Shown: in pieces, positions 26,491-33,556 of the stretch
Numbering within the stretch: position 1 is the stretch's first letter
Layout: each line of letters begins with the position of its first letter
Assembly (NCBI GenBank): GCA_001805055.1
Contig: MHDZ01000039.1
Span: 18,112 to 69,176, forward strand
Direction of reading: 5' to 3'
DNA: 51,065 bases
Source of the DNA: Nitrospirae bacterium GWC2_57_13
Lineage (GTDB): Bacteria > Nitrospirota > UBA9217
Translations under genes and position numbers: made by a program
The notes under the pieces: model-generated
Database searches by the model: none
Told to the model about the DNA's origin: nothing
What the model saw: only the letters and a program-made list of their open reading frames with translations

Positions 26491-27381
26491 TCATTTTTTA
26501 ATAACCAGCAACAGCTCCCGGACCGACTCTTCGCTCAGGCTGCCGCGCTGCTGTGCCACGGCAACGGTCTGTGCTGCCAGTTGCCTGTACAGGTCCAGAA
26601 GCTCAGGCGCGCGCGCTTCCATGGCCGCGATATGGTCGCGCACCGTAGAAGCATCGCCGCGGGCGATCGGCCCCGTGAGGGCATCAGGGATGCCGACGGC
26701 CTCGATATTCCGGAGCGTTCCGCGGATCAGCGGGAGCACCGCGGTGAGCGCCTCGCTCCTGTCGGCGCCCAGCTTCTCATAGAACTTCAGCCCGTAATCA
26801 ACAAGGGCCACGAAATAATTCGATACCGCAACAGCGCCGGCGTGATACAGCATTGCCGAATGCGCGTCCGAAGTCCATCCCGGCATCTTCAGTTCGATGC
26901 CGCCCAGGGCCTTTACCAGTTCCCGCGCCGTTTCCAGCGCCCCTGCGTCAGCCTCGATGCGGAAATAGGAGCCCGGCAGGTTCGCCACGCCCTGTTCCCT
27001 GCTTGCCAGGGACTGGAGCGGGTGAAGCACCGCCCGGAAAGCCCCTGCTGTCGCCGCGGCATCAAGAAGATCAAGCGAATGCGCGCCGGACATGTGGACC
27101 ACGACCGTGCCTGCAACGAGCGCCTTGCCGGCAGCGAGCTTTTCGCTCACGTCCCGGATCGCCCGGTCCGGCGTGGTGATGAACACGATCCCGGCGCCTG
27201 TTGCGGCACCGACGGGGTCCGTTGCCGCTTCCTGCGCGCCGATGAAGGCCTGCGCCCCCTCGGCTGACCCCTTTGTCCGGGCGGTCACGGCCCGGATCAC
27301 GTACCCGGCCTTCGCAAGCAGGGCACCCACGGCGCTGCCCACGCGGCCCGCGCCGATGATGGCTACGGTTTTTTTGTTCAT
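26491..27381 (-). CDS. Rossmann-fold / DUF2520 dehydrogenase-like protein
   Basis: 296 residues from ATG 27381; the in-frame extension lies in a C-rich palindrome and is not real. The N-terminal NAD(P)-binding fold (KKTVAIIGAGRVGSAVGALL) is followed by an all-helical DUF2520 domain (HSAMLYHAGAVAVSNYFVAL). The architecture resembles beta-hydroxyacid dehydrogenases and ketopantoate reductases. No experimental function is known to me. DUF2520 genes are often found with pantothenate genes in anaerobes, and panB lies three genes upstream, so a ketopantoate reductase role is a reasonable but untested guess. Confidence 0.85.
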   Translation of the reverse strand: MNKKTVAIIGAGRVGSAVGALLAKAGYVIRAVTARTKGSAEGAQAFIGAQEAATDPVGAATGAGIVFITTPDRAIRDVSEKLAAGKALVAGTVVVHMSGAHSLDLLDAAATAGAFRAVLHPLQSLASREQGVANLPGSYFRIEADAGALETARELVKALGGIELKMPGWTSDAHSAMLYHAGAVAVSNYFVALVDYGLKFYEKLGADRSEALTAVLPLIRGTLRNIEAVGIPDALTGPIARGDASTVRDHIAAMEARAPELLDLYRQLAAQTVAVAQQRGSLSEESVRELLLVIKK

Positions 27382-27397
27382 CTGTAAATCCCCCCAG

Positions 27398-27462
27398 CCC
27401 CCCTTTGCCAAAGGGGGGTACAAATGCGTCCCCCTTAGAAAAAGCGGGACAGAGGGGGATTT
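27398..27462. repeat. CCCCCCTTTG/CAAAGGGGGG palindrome
   Basis: CCCCCCTTTG and CAAAGGGGGG face each other around one base (27398-27418), followed by a second, looser pair (TCCCCCTT ... AGGGGGAT). This wording is a common dispersed palindrome in bacteria. It lies just upstream of the DUF2520 gene start. Confidence 0.7.
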
Positions 27463-27604
27463 TCATCCTCCGGTGTGAACGTCAGTTCATGGACGATTCA
27501 TACTATATTTAGCCGCAGATTTCGCAGACGGCGCAGATCCTTAAAAACTCTTTCAATCTGAAAAAATCCTTTGGCCGCGGATTTAGCACGGACATAATTG
27601 AATG

Positions 27605-27662
27605 TACAGAGGGCATGGCGCATGGAGCAGAGGGTCATAAACGCTTTGCTCTCTGCTCTCTG
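27605..27662. repeat. GGCATGGCGCATGGAGCAGAG inverted repeat in a 378-nt gene-free spacer
   Basis: The spacer 27382-27759 between CooC1 and the DUF2520 gene has no credible gene. It holds the C-rich palindrome above, GCAGATTTCGCAGACGGCGC-type low-complexity words (about 27513-27545, again near 27720-27745), and this element: AGAGGGCATGGCGCATGGAG then AGAGGG, facing TTGCTCTCTGCTCTCTGC. A sister copy stands at 37566-37620. Confidence 0.6.
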
Positions 27663-27759
27663 CTTCTTCACGTGTTCATCAGTGGTTACAACTGCTGTTT
27701 TTAGGTTCAAGTTTCTTTGATCAGCGTGATCTGCGTAATCTGTGGATGCGTCCCGCGCT

Positions 27760-28527
27760 TTACAGGATCAACTTGTCCAGGATAGCGTAAAATCCCGCGA
27801 GGGCCTGTGAATCCGCCGGAAGCTGCACCAGCGGCCTGCCGTTCAGGTCATATTCAAAGATCATCTGGTCCACCGGAACGAAACCGGCGAACTCGACGTT
27901 CTGGTCCTTGATGGTCTTTCGCAGCGAGCCGTTCTCACCGCCCGCGGGCGTGCGGTTCACGATCAGCACGGTGCGCTTTACGTTCAGCTTCAGCTCTTCC
28001 ACGATGCCGGCGATGCGGCCCGCGGTCATGATGCCCCGCACCGTGGGGTCGCTGATGACCAGCAGCAGGTCCGTGTCCTGCGTGGTCCGGCGCGAGAGGT
28101 GTTCCAGGCCCGCCTCATTATCCATGACCGTGTAGGCATAGGTATCGGCGAGCTTGTCCATGTACTTGCGGATGATGTTGTTCGCAGCGCAGTAGCAGCC
28201 TGGCCCCTCGGGCCTGCCCATCACCAGGAGATCGAAGCCCTTTGCTTCGATCAGCGCCTGCTGGATCTGGTAGTCAAAGAGCTGCTCCATGCTCATGCCG
28301 CCGGGCCGCGGGGCCGTGGACTTCACGGCATTGAGGGAATCCTCCCGGAGCCCGCCGACGGTGGAGCGGATCTCCACGCCCAGGACCTGATGCAGGTTGG
28401 CATTGGCGTCCGCATCAACAGCCAGCACCGGACCCTTCTTCTTCTCTGTCAAATAGCGTACGGTCAGGCCGCAGAGGCTTGTCTTGCCCGTGCCGCCCTT
28501 CCCTGCAACTGCGATCGTGTAACCCAT
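27760..28527 (-). CDS. cooC: CooC/AcsF-type nickel-insertion ATPase (copy 1)
   Basis: 255 residues of the MinD/SIMIBI class. Deviant P-loop GKGGTGKTS at the N-terminus; DADANANLHQVLG; CooC-type metal-binding CXC in GPGCYCAANN; switch region VMDNEAGLEHLSRR. CooC proteins dimerise on ATP and insert nickel into CODH or acetyl-CoA synthase. Location directly upstream of acsEDCB points to maturation of AcsB or CODH. A second family member is at 38302-39081. Confidence 0.93.
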   Translation of the reverse strand: MGYTIAVAGKGGTGKTSLCGLTVRYLTEKKKGPVLAVDADANANLHQVLGVEIRSTVGGLREDSLNAVKSTAPRPGGMSMEQLFDYQIQQALIEAKGFDLLVMGRPEGPGCYCAANNIIRKYMDKLADTYAYTVMDNEAGLEHLSRRTTQDTDLLLVISDPTVRGIMTAGRIAGIVEELKLNVKRTVLIVNRTPAGGENGSLRKTIKDQNVEFAGFVPVDQMIFEYDLNGRPLVQLPADSQALAGFYAILDKLIL

Positions 28528-28581
28528 TATTATAACCCTCGGCTCAAACGGTTTAAACAGCTTAAACGGTTCAAACCGACT

Positions 28582-29310
28582 CTATTTTTTCACTCCGTAC
28601 TTCTTCCGGACCTCTTCGATCTTTCCGCAGGTCATCTTGCCTTCGGGGCAGGCTGCATGGAGGCAGCCGGGGCCGGCTTTTCCGAAGATCACGGGCGCCG
28701 CGGTCTTGACCAGGCCAAGCATCTGTTCCGCCATTGCGCGGATCTCCCACTGCGCCCGGTTGCAGCAGCGCACGCGGAAGAAGTGGAGCAGCTCCCGGGC
28801 GTTCATGGTCACGACGATCTTGGTCTCCGCCGCGTTCGGCAGCAGGTAGCGTGCGTCCTGCTGACCGGACTCGCCTGTGAGCCCCTTGTCTTCGAGTGTA
28901 GTAAGGATAGCCGTATAGCGCTTCTGCGCTTCGGCCATGAAGTCTTCGAATTCACGTGTCGCTTGAGGGTCCTGCTTGATGCTGGGCGGGATGATGTAGT
29001 CGAACTGCTCTTCCCGCACGTAGCGCTGGCTCTGCTGTGAATAAGACGCCACGCGGTGCCGGACGAGCTGATGGGAGCAGGCCCGCGAGATCCCTTCGAT
29101 CCCGAAGGTGAACGACACGTGCTCCACCGGGGACAGATGCCCCATGGTGGCGAGTTTTTCAACGAACGATGCCTGGTCCTTTGCCTCGATCTTCTGCTTC
29201 AACTCGTCCACACCTGCCGGGCTGTAGCAGAGCTTTGCGGCCATGGCCACAACCTCTTCCGGCCCGGGCGTGTACCGCAAAAGGACCACGTTCAATGCTG
29301 CTTCAGGCAT
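28582..29310 (-). CDS. thyX: Flavin-dependent thymidylate synthase
   Basis: 242 residues. ThyX methylates dUMP using methylene-THF and reduced FAD, regenerating THF directly rather than dihydrofolate. The signature RHRxxSxxxxSxR is present as RHRVASYSQQSQR, with the upstream LSPVEHVSFTFGIEGISRA and C-terminal ARELLHFFRVRCCNRAQWEI regions. Its cysteine-rich C-terminal extension (GCLHAACPEGKMTCG) is seen in many anaerobe ThyX proteins. ATG follows GGAGGGAG. A good promoter lies upstream, so thyX is probably the first gene of the thyX-cooC-DUF2520-acsEDCB transcript. A 50-nt spacer of AAACGGTTTAAACAGC-type repeats follows it. Confidence 0.97.
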   Translation of the reverse strand: MPEAALNVVLLRYTPGPEEVVAMAAKLCYSPAGVDELKQKIEAKDQASFVEKLATMGHLSPVEHVSFTFGIEGISRACSHQLVRHRVASYSQQSQRYVREEQFDYIIPPSIKQDPQATREFEDFMAEAQKRYTAILTTLEDKGLTGESGQQDARYLLPNAAETKIVVTMNARELLHFFRVRCCNRAQWEIRAMAEQMLGLVKTAAPVIFGKAGPGCLHAACPEGKMTCGKIEEVRKKYGVKK

Positions 29311-29393
29311 GTCTCCCTCCTCGCGTTGCGCCCCTCGGCACCCTGCAAAAACAGGGGGAAAAGGGGGAAGATGCCCGGAGGCAAGGGAAGTTT

Positions 29394-29423
29394 ATTATAG
29401 CGAGCGTATATCTCATCAGTCAA
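29394..29423 (-). promoter_or_regulatory. Sigma-70-type promoter upstream of thyX
   Basis: On the minus strand TTGACT (29423-29418) and a perfect TATAAT (29399-29394) are 18 nt apart. The start of transcription would lie about 75 nt before thyX. Upstream is an AT-rich tract (29436-29475). It may drive the whole thyX-to-acsB run, since no other clear promoter or terminator is seen until 20674. Confidence 0.75.
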
Positions 29424-29647
29424 GCGAAATTGAAATCAGTGCTGTCAAAATTTTTAATAAAATTATAAGTTTCGCTCATAGACGCAACAATCCGCTACAA
29501 AAAGTAACGGCCCGGGAATTACGATTCGGCACACAAATAAGAGCTCCTGCCTGCACATACTGAAGAGTTGGAACTGTCTGACATCCTGCTTTTTTCCGTT
29601 CCGGGTGCCGCGCATGGGCGCTGCAACGCTCCGGGCGGGATAATGCC
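29424..29647. other. Gene-free part of the panB-thyX spacer
   Basis: The 337-nt spacer 29311-29647 contains the thyX promoter and this AT-rich stretch. Apart from ATTTTTAATAAAATTATAAG near 29449 nothing stands out; no gene, terminator or repeat family was recognised. Confidence 0.5.
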
Positions 29648-30448
29648 CTATTTAAACCAGTGTTCTTCCGCCGGGAACGCGCCGGTTTCGACCTCATCTT
29701 TATACTGCCTGACAGCGTCGAGCGCAAGGCCTTTCAGCTTCACGTACTGCTTCACGAACTTGGGCGTGAAGCGGTCGAAAAGCCCCAGGAGATCGTGCAG
29801 CACCAGCACCTGGCCGTCGCAATCAGGGCCGGCCCCGATCCCGATGGTCGGGATGTGCAGCAGCTCATGGATCTCCTTTGCGAGCAAGGCCGGGATCGCC
29901 TCGATCACAACGGAGAAGGCCCCTGCCTCCTGCACGGCACGAGCGTCGGCAAGGACTTTCTGGCGTGTGGCCTCATCCTTGCCCTGGACCTTGAACCCGC
30001 CCAGGACATGGACATACTGGGGTGTCAGGCCGATGTGGGCCATGACCGGTATCCCGGCGTCCACGATCGCCCGAATGGTCTCGGCCATCTGGCTGCCGCC
30101 TTCGAGCTTCACGGCCTCGCAGCCCGCCTCTTTCAGGAAACGGCCCGCGTTCCGGACAGCCTCGGCCTTGTGGGTCTGATAGGAGAGAAAGGGCATGTCT
30201 CCCACAACCATGGCCGATGCGGTCGCCCGCGAGACCATCTTCGAATGATAGAGCATCTCGTCCATCGTGACGGGCAGGGTGCTCGATACGCCCTGCACGA
30301 CCATACCGAGGGAGTCACCCACGAGGATCATGTCGATCCCGGCCTGGTCCACGATCTGGGCCGTGGGGAAGTCATAAGCCGTGAGCATGGTGATCTTTTT
30401 GCCTTCGGCCTTTTTCTTATAGATGTCGAGAATGGTTGTTTTTGGCAT
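29648..30448 (-). CDS. panB: 3-methyl-2-oxobutanoate hydroxymethyltransferase
   Basis: 266 residues from ATG 30448. PanB transfers a hydroxymethyl group from methylene-THF to ketoisovalerate, giving ketopantoate, the first step to pantothenate and CoA. Family motifs: [55 protein letters not shown] and the [21 protein letters not shown] region. Normal length. It links C1-folate with CoA supply, and CoA is the substrate of AcsB. A perfect 21-bp inverted repeat lies just upstream. Confidence 0.96.
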   Translation of the reverse strand: MPKTTILDIYKKKAEGKKITMLTAYDFPTAQIVDQAGIDMILVGDSLGMVVQGVSSTLPVTMDEMLYHSKMVSRATASAMVVGDMPFLSYQTHKAEAVRNAGRFLKEAGCEAVKLEGGSQMAETIRAIVDAGIPVMAHIGLTPQYVHVLGGFKVQGKDEATRQKVLADARAVQEAGAFSVVIEAIPALLAKEIHELLHIPTIGIGAGPDCDGQVLVLHDLLGLFDRFTPKFVKQYVKLKGLALDAVRQYKDEVETGAFPAEEHWFK

Positions 30449-30460
30449 AGTTTTATTTCG

Positions 30461-30586
30461 GATTGCGGAATGCGGATTGCGAAATAAAATCTGCAAACCC
30501 GAAAACCACAAAATCCTAACCTCAAATGTAGTCGTTTAGATATCTTGCTTCAGCTTTTTCCAATCCGCAATCCGCATTCCGCAATC
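30461..30586. repeat. Perfect 21-bp inverted repeat between metF and panB
   Basis: Arms at 30461-30481 (GATTGCGGAATGCGGATTGC plus G) and 30566-30586 are exact reverse complements across an 84-nt loop. The arms themselves repeat the word GCGGATTGCGGAAT. The right arm touches the metF stop codon. The transcript would fold into a strong hairpin between the two genes. Confidence 0.85.
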
Positions 30587-31556
30587 AAAATGAGGGTCTC
30601 GGATACAGCCCCGCCGCCTTCACGATGCCTTCGATGGCGCTCTCCCATTCAATGGCCTGGATATGCACACCCTTCACGCCCGGTGTCTCGAGGGCCTGAT
30701 GGATCAGCTCGATCGTGATCTTGATGCCTTCCTGCTCCTGCAGTTCCTTCATCTTCTTCTTGTCCTCGCCGGCAGCCGCCTTGGCCTTGCTCATGCGATC
30801 GATCATCGCCTTCGGCACGGAAACGCCGGCAACGGAAGAATCCATGTACTTCAGCATCATGGCGCTCTTCGGAACGATGATGCCGGCCAGGATGGCTGTC
30901 CGCTCATGCAGGCCCAGGTCCCGGATCTTGGCCATCTGGGCGCGGAAAAGCTCCATATCGTAGATGCCCTGGGTCTGGATGAAGTCGGCCCCGGCATTCA
31001 CCTTCTTCAGGAGGTTCATGGGACGGATGTCGATGGGGTCTCCCATGGGCGTCCAGGACGCACCGATGAAAAATTTCGGTGGGACCTCGATGGGATCGCC
31101 GCCTTCCTGCTTGCTCTCGTCGCGCATCTTTTTGAGCATGCTCACGAGCTGGCTGGTGTCGAGATCGTAGACGTTCTTTGCGCCCGGATGGCCCTTCAGC
31201 CTGCCTGCGGCGCTGAACTTCTGGTGGTCGCCGGCAAGGCAGAGGCAGTTCTTGAGCCCCAGCGCAGCAGCACCCAGCAGGTCCGCCTGTATGGCGATGC
31301 GGTTCCGGTCGCGGCAGGTCATCTGCATTACGGGCTCAAGGCCGTTCTGGAACGCGATGGCCGCCGCGGCAATGCTCGAGATGCGAACGACTGCGGTCTG
31401 GCAATCCGTGATGTTCGCCGCGTCGCAGAAGCCCTTCAGCTGCTTGGCCTTGTGCACCACTTCATGGGGATCGGCGCTCATGGGCGGCCCGAGTTCCGCC
31501 GTGACCGCGGGTTTGCCGCTGGCAAGGACTTTTTCCAGGTTGCTTCCGCTTTTCAT
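30585..31556 (-). CDS. metF: Methylenetetrahydrofolate reductase catalytic subunit
   Basis: 323 residues from ATG 31556 (GGAGGAACAGTA upstream; the extension to 31664 is not supported). It reduces methylene-THF to methyl-THF, the last methyl-branch step. TIM-barrel MetF features: PAVTAELGPPMSADP, QAVVRISS-like (CQTAVVRISSIAAA), MQMTCRDRNRIAIQADLLGA, LCLAGDH, FIQTQGIYDMELF. Acetogen-type MetF works with MetV, encoded 138 nt upstream. Flavin and electron donor cannot be read from the sequence. Confidence 0.94.
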   Translation of the reverse strand: MKSGSNLEKVLASGKPAVTAELGPPMSADPHEVVHKAKQLKGFCDAANITDCQTAVVRISSIAAAAIAFQNGLEPVMQMTCRDRNRIAIQADLLGAAALGLKNCLCLAGDHQKFSAAGRLKGHPGAKNVYDLDTSQLVSMLKKMRDESKQEGGDPIEVPPKFFIGASWTPMGDPIDIRPMNLLKKVNAGADFIQTQGIYDMELFRAQMAKIRDLGLHERTAILAGIIVPKSAMMLKYMDSSVAGVSVPKAMIDRMSKAKAAAGEDKKKMKELQEQEGIKITIELIHQALETPGVKGVHIQAIEWESAIEGIVKAAGLYPRPSF

Positions 31557-31694
31557 TACTGTTCCTCCAAAACTGAGAATCTTTGGGCGCAGATAAAAGA
31601 ATTTCCTTCTGCAATCCAGTCTTATCCGCGTAGAGCGAAGCTCTCTGCCTTTATCCGCGTCCAAAGGGTTGCTTTTTCTGCGATAGTAATATCT

Positions 31695-32396
31695 TTACTT
31701 CCCTGCTTTGGCTTCTTCCTTCTCCTCGTACTCCCTGATGTGCTCGACCGATATACGGCGCGGCCCGCCGTCGCGGGACGTGGCCCAGTTGCGCGGCGGC
31801 TGGATCTCGGCCAGCTTCTCCAGGGTGCCGAGCTTCTTCATCCGCTCGACGATGAGATACCAGGCGCAGTCGATCTCGTTGCTCACCTCGCACTTGCCCT
31901 TGTTCGTGCCGCCGCAGGGACCGTTCATCAGCGTCTTGGCGCAGCGCGCAATGGGGCAGATGCCTCCGGTCAGGTGCAGGATGCAGTTCCCGCAGCCCGC
32001 GCAAAGCTCCACGAACACACCGGGCTCCGGGACCGCTCCGTAGAAAGAGGTATTGATGCCCGGATAGACCGGGATGGTCCCGGTCCGGTCGGACAGGAAG
32101 TTCACACCCACGCCGCAGGCCGTGGAGAGCACGAGGTCGTACTTCTTTATCTCGTCCATGACCGGCTCGAAGTACTCGGGCTCGCAGTGGCGCATCACAC
32201 CGAGATGGTTGACCTCCATCTTCGTGCCTTCCTGCTGGGCCCGCATGCGGATGAGGGACGCGATGGTCTCGGCTTCCTTCTCCCCGCCCGCATGGCAGAT
32301 GGCCACGCAGGTGTTGCATCCGAACACAAGGACCTTCTTGAAGTCCTTTACCATGCTCCATATTTCATCGATTGGTTTCTGCGATCCAACGATCAT
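31695..32396 (-). CDS. metV: MetV, zinc/iron-sulphur partner of methylenetetrahydrofolate reductase
   Basis: 233 residues of the methylene-THF reductase C-terminal family. Cysteine-rich: FGCNTCVAICHAGGEKE at the N-terminus, ACGVGVN, CAGCGNC, CPIARCAKTLMNGPCGG and CEVSNEIDCAWY. MetV forms a tight complex with MetF in acetogens and conveys electrons to it. ATG is preceded by GAAGGAG. Its neighbour upstream, beyond small toxin-related genes, is a flavoprotein with an MvhD domain that could be the electron supplier. Confidence 0.93.
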   Translation of the reverse strand: MIVGSQKPIDEIWSMVKDFKKVLVFGCNTCVAICHAGGEKEAETIASLIRMRAQQEGTKMEVNHLGVMRHCEPEYFEPVMDEIKKYDLVLSTACGVGVNFLSDRTGTIPVYPGINTSFYGAVPEPGVFVELCAGCGNCILHLTGGICPIARCAKTLMNGPCGGTNKGKCEVSNEIDCAWYLIVERMKKLGTLEKLAEIQPPRNWATSRDGGPRRISVEHIREYEEKEEAKAGK

Positions 32397-32511
32397 ATTT
32401 TGTTACTCCTTCAGGCTCTTATTTGACGCGGCAACACGAGTAAAAATGTATCGTTCAAATCTGCCAAATGCCGTTACCTTATCCAGCACCTGCCACAAGC
32501 AACAATAGCCG

Positions 32512-32730
32512 TCATGCAGCATTGCGCTTTGCGATAAGTTCTCGCACAGCAGGAACAATGTCCGTGGGCACTTCCATGATCGTTTGTCCGGGCGTCTCGT
32601 AAGCAGCTTCATCCTCCGCTACTGCCTCGTCCTCGGACTGAGCCTCATAGTGCTCGAGAACTTTCTTGACGCGTTTCTCGTTCCAACTGGGTGCAAACCG
32701 GGATAGCTTCGATGACATTATTCTGGACAT
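32512..32730 (-). CDS. Small conserved-type hypothetical protein
   Basis: 72 residues: basic N-terminal SKLSRFAPSWNEKRVKKVLEH, acidic middle (SEDEAVAEDEAAYE), C-terminal PTDIVPAVRELIAKRN. The composition and its place beside a PIN-type toxin pair suggest an antitoxin-like protein, but I cannot assign a family. The start is uncertain (32730 or ATG 32718); neither has a good ribosome-binding site. Confidence 0.6.
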   Translation of the reverse strand: MSRIMSSKLSRFAPSWNEKRVKKVLEHYEAQSEDEAVAEDEAAYETPGQTIMEVPTDIVPAVRELIAKRNAA

Positions 32731-32868
32731 TTGTCTTATGCCGAAACCTCTCTTAGTTTTACCTCTTCAATAGATGGGTGGCTTCTCCATTTTTTCACAG
32801 AAACCAGGTCGCAATCATGGCAAAAAATCGGCATCGTTACTCATGGCTCACTCCTTTGAGAAATTCTC

Positions 32869-33051
32869 TTACCGTGAGCGTATTTGTTCCTTCGGCCGCA
32901 CAATCTTCAAACCTAATATATCGGCGGTCTGTTCCGTCGCCTGCTTTGTCCTTTCTATCAAGTCCTTCGGAGAGAGCCTTTTGGTCCGAGCATGGTTCTC
33001 CTCCCTGAACTTATGTATCCATTCCAATGATTTATATTCCTTCGTCGCCAT
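32869..33051 (-). CDS. Small protein paired with the PIN toxin, possible antitoxin
   Basis: 60 residues, charged and helical (YKSLEWIHKFREENHARTKR; KDLIERTKQATEQTADILGL). It overlaps the end of the PIN-domain gene by 20 nt, giving a toxin-first order. Proteins of this size and composition accompany PIN proteins of this type, so an antitoxin role is likely but not proven. Confidence 0.65.
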   Translation of the reverse strand: MATKEYKSLEWIHKFREENHARTKRLSPKDLIERTKQATEQTADILGLKIVRPKEQIRSR

Positions 33052-33517
33052 CTCCGGTCACCTCCTCGGGAGATATTATCTCGATTGGACTGTATCCCAT
33101 TCGGAGGTTGGTGCTGTTAATCAACCTCCTGACAGCGATATTTACCATATGCTTGTAATTCCATGAAACAATGTAATCAATCTCATAAAAGACTGCAACG
33201 GCAATGTGCCTCGCATCATCACGATATTTTTCCGGTTCGGCGCCGTCTCTGATATATGCGTCCGCCAAATTGATGCATTCTTCCGTTTCCTCCAATACGG
33301 CAAAACCGGCCTCTCGTATCTTGTCCTTTAACTTTTCCCGAATTTGCTCTGGCGCATTCATGACTTCTTCTATCGTCGGCCGGGAAATGAACCCTTCATA
33401 AACTCCATCTTTGATAAGCCGCAGCAGTCTCTCGGCAGTATCAACACGTTTGGGGTCTTCCGTGTCAAAGAGGCCGCCCAGGGCCGAGGTGTCAAGATAG
33501 AGTCTGAGCTTTTTCAT
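33032..33517 (-). CDS. PIN-domain protein, probable toxin ribonuclease
   Basis: 161 residues. PIN fold acidic residues are visible: D9 (LYLDTSALGG), E in SRPTIEEVMNAP, and D in KYRDDARHIAVAV; the fourth position carries W-N (DYIVSWNYKHMVN), as in the common variant of this subfamily. PIN toxins cleave RNA. The gene lies inside an otherwise metabolic minus-strand run, 39 nt after the NfnB-like gene, and its codon use appears less GC-rich than that of its neighbours, suggesting later insertion. Confidence 0.85.
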   Translation of the reverse strand: MKKLRLYLDTSALGGLFDTEDPKRVDTAERLLRLIKDGVYEGFISRPTIEEVMNAPEQIREKLKDKIREAGFAVLEETEECINLADAYIRDGAEPEKYRDDARHIAVAVFYEIDYIVSWNYKHMVNIAVRRLINSTNLRMGYSPIEIISPEEVTGDGDEGI

Positions 33518-33556
33518 TATTGTCGAGGAAAATCCTGTCAGATTTCTTATTCCGGA

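Noticed and set aside
27382-27423. N-terminal extension of the DUF2520 protein
   Set aside because: The extra residues are translated from the C-rich palindrome; the Rossmann fold begins at ATG 27381.
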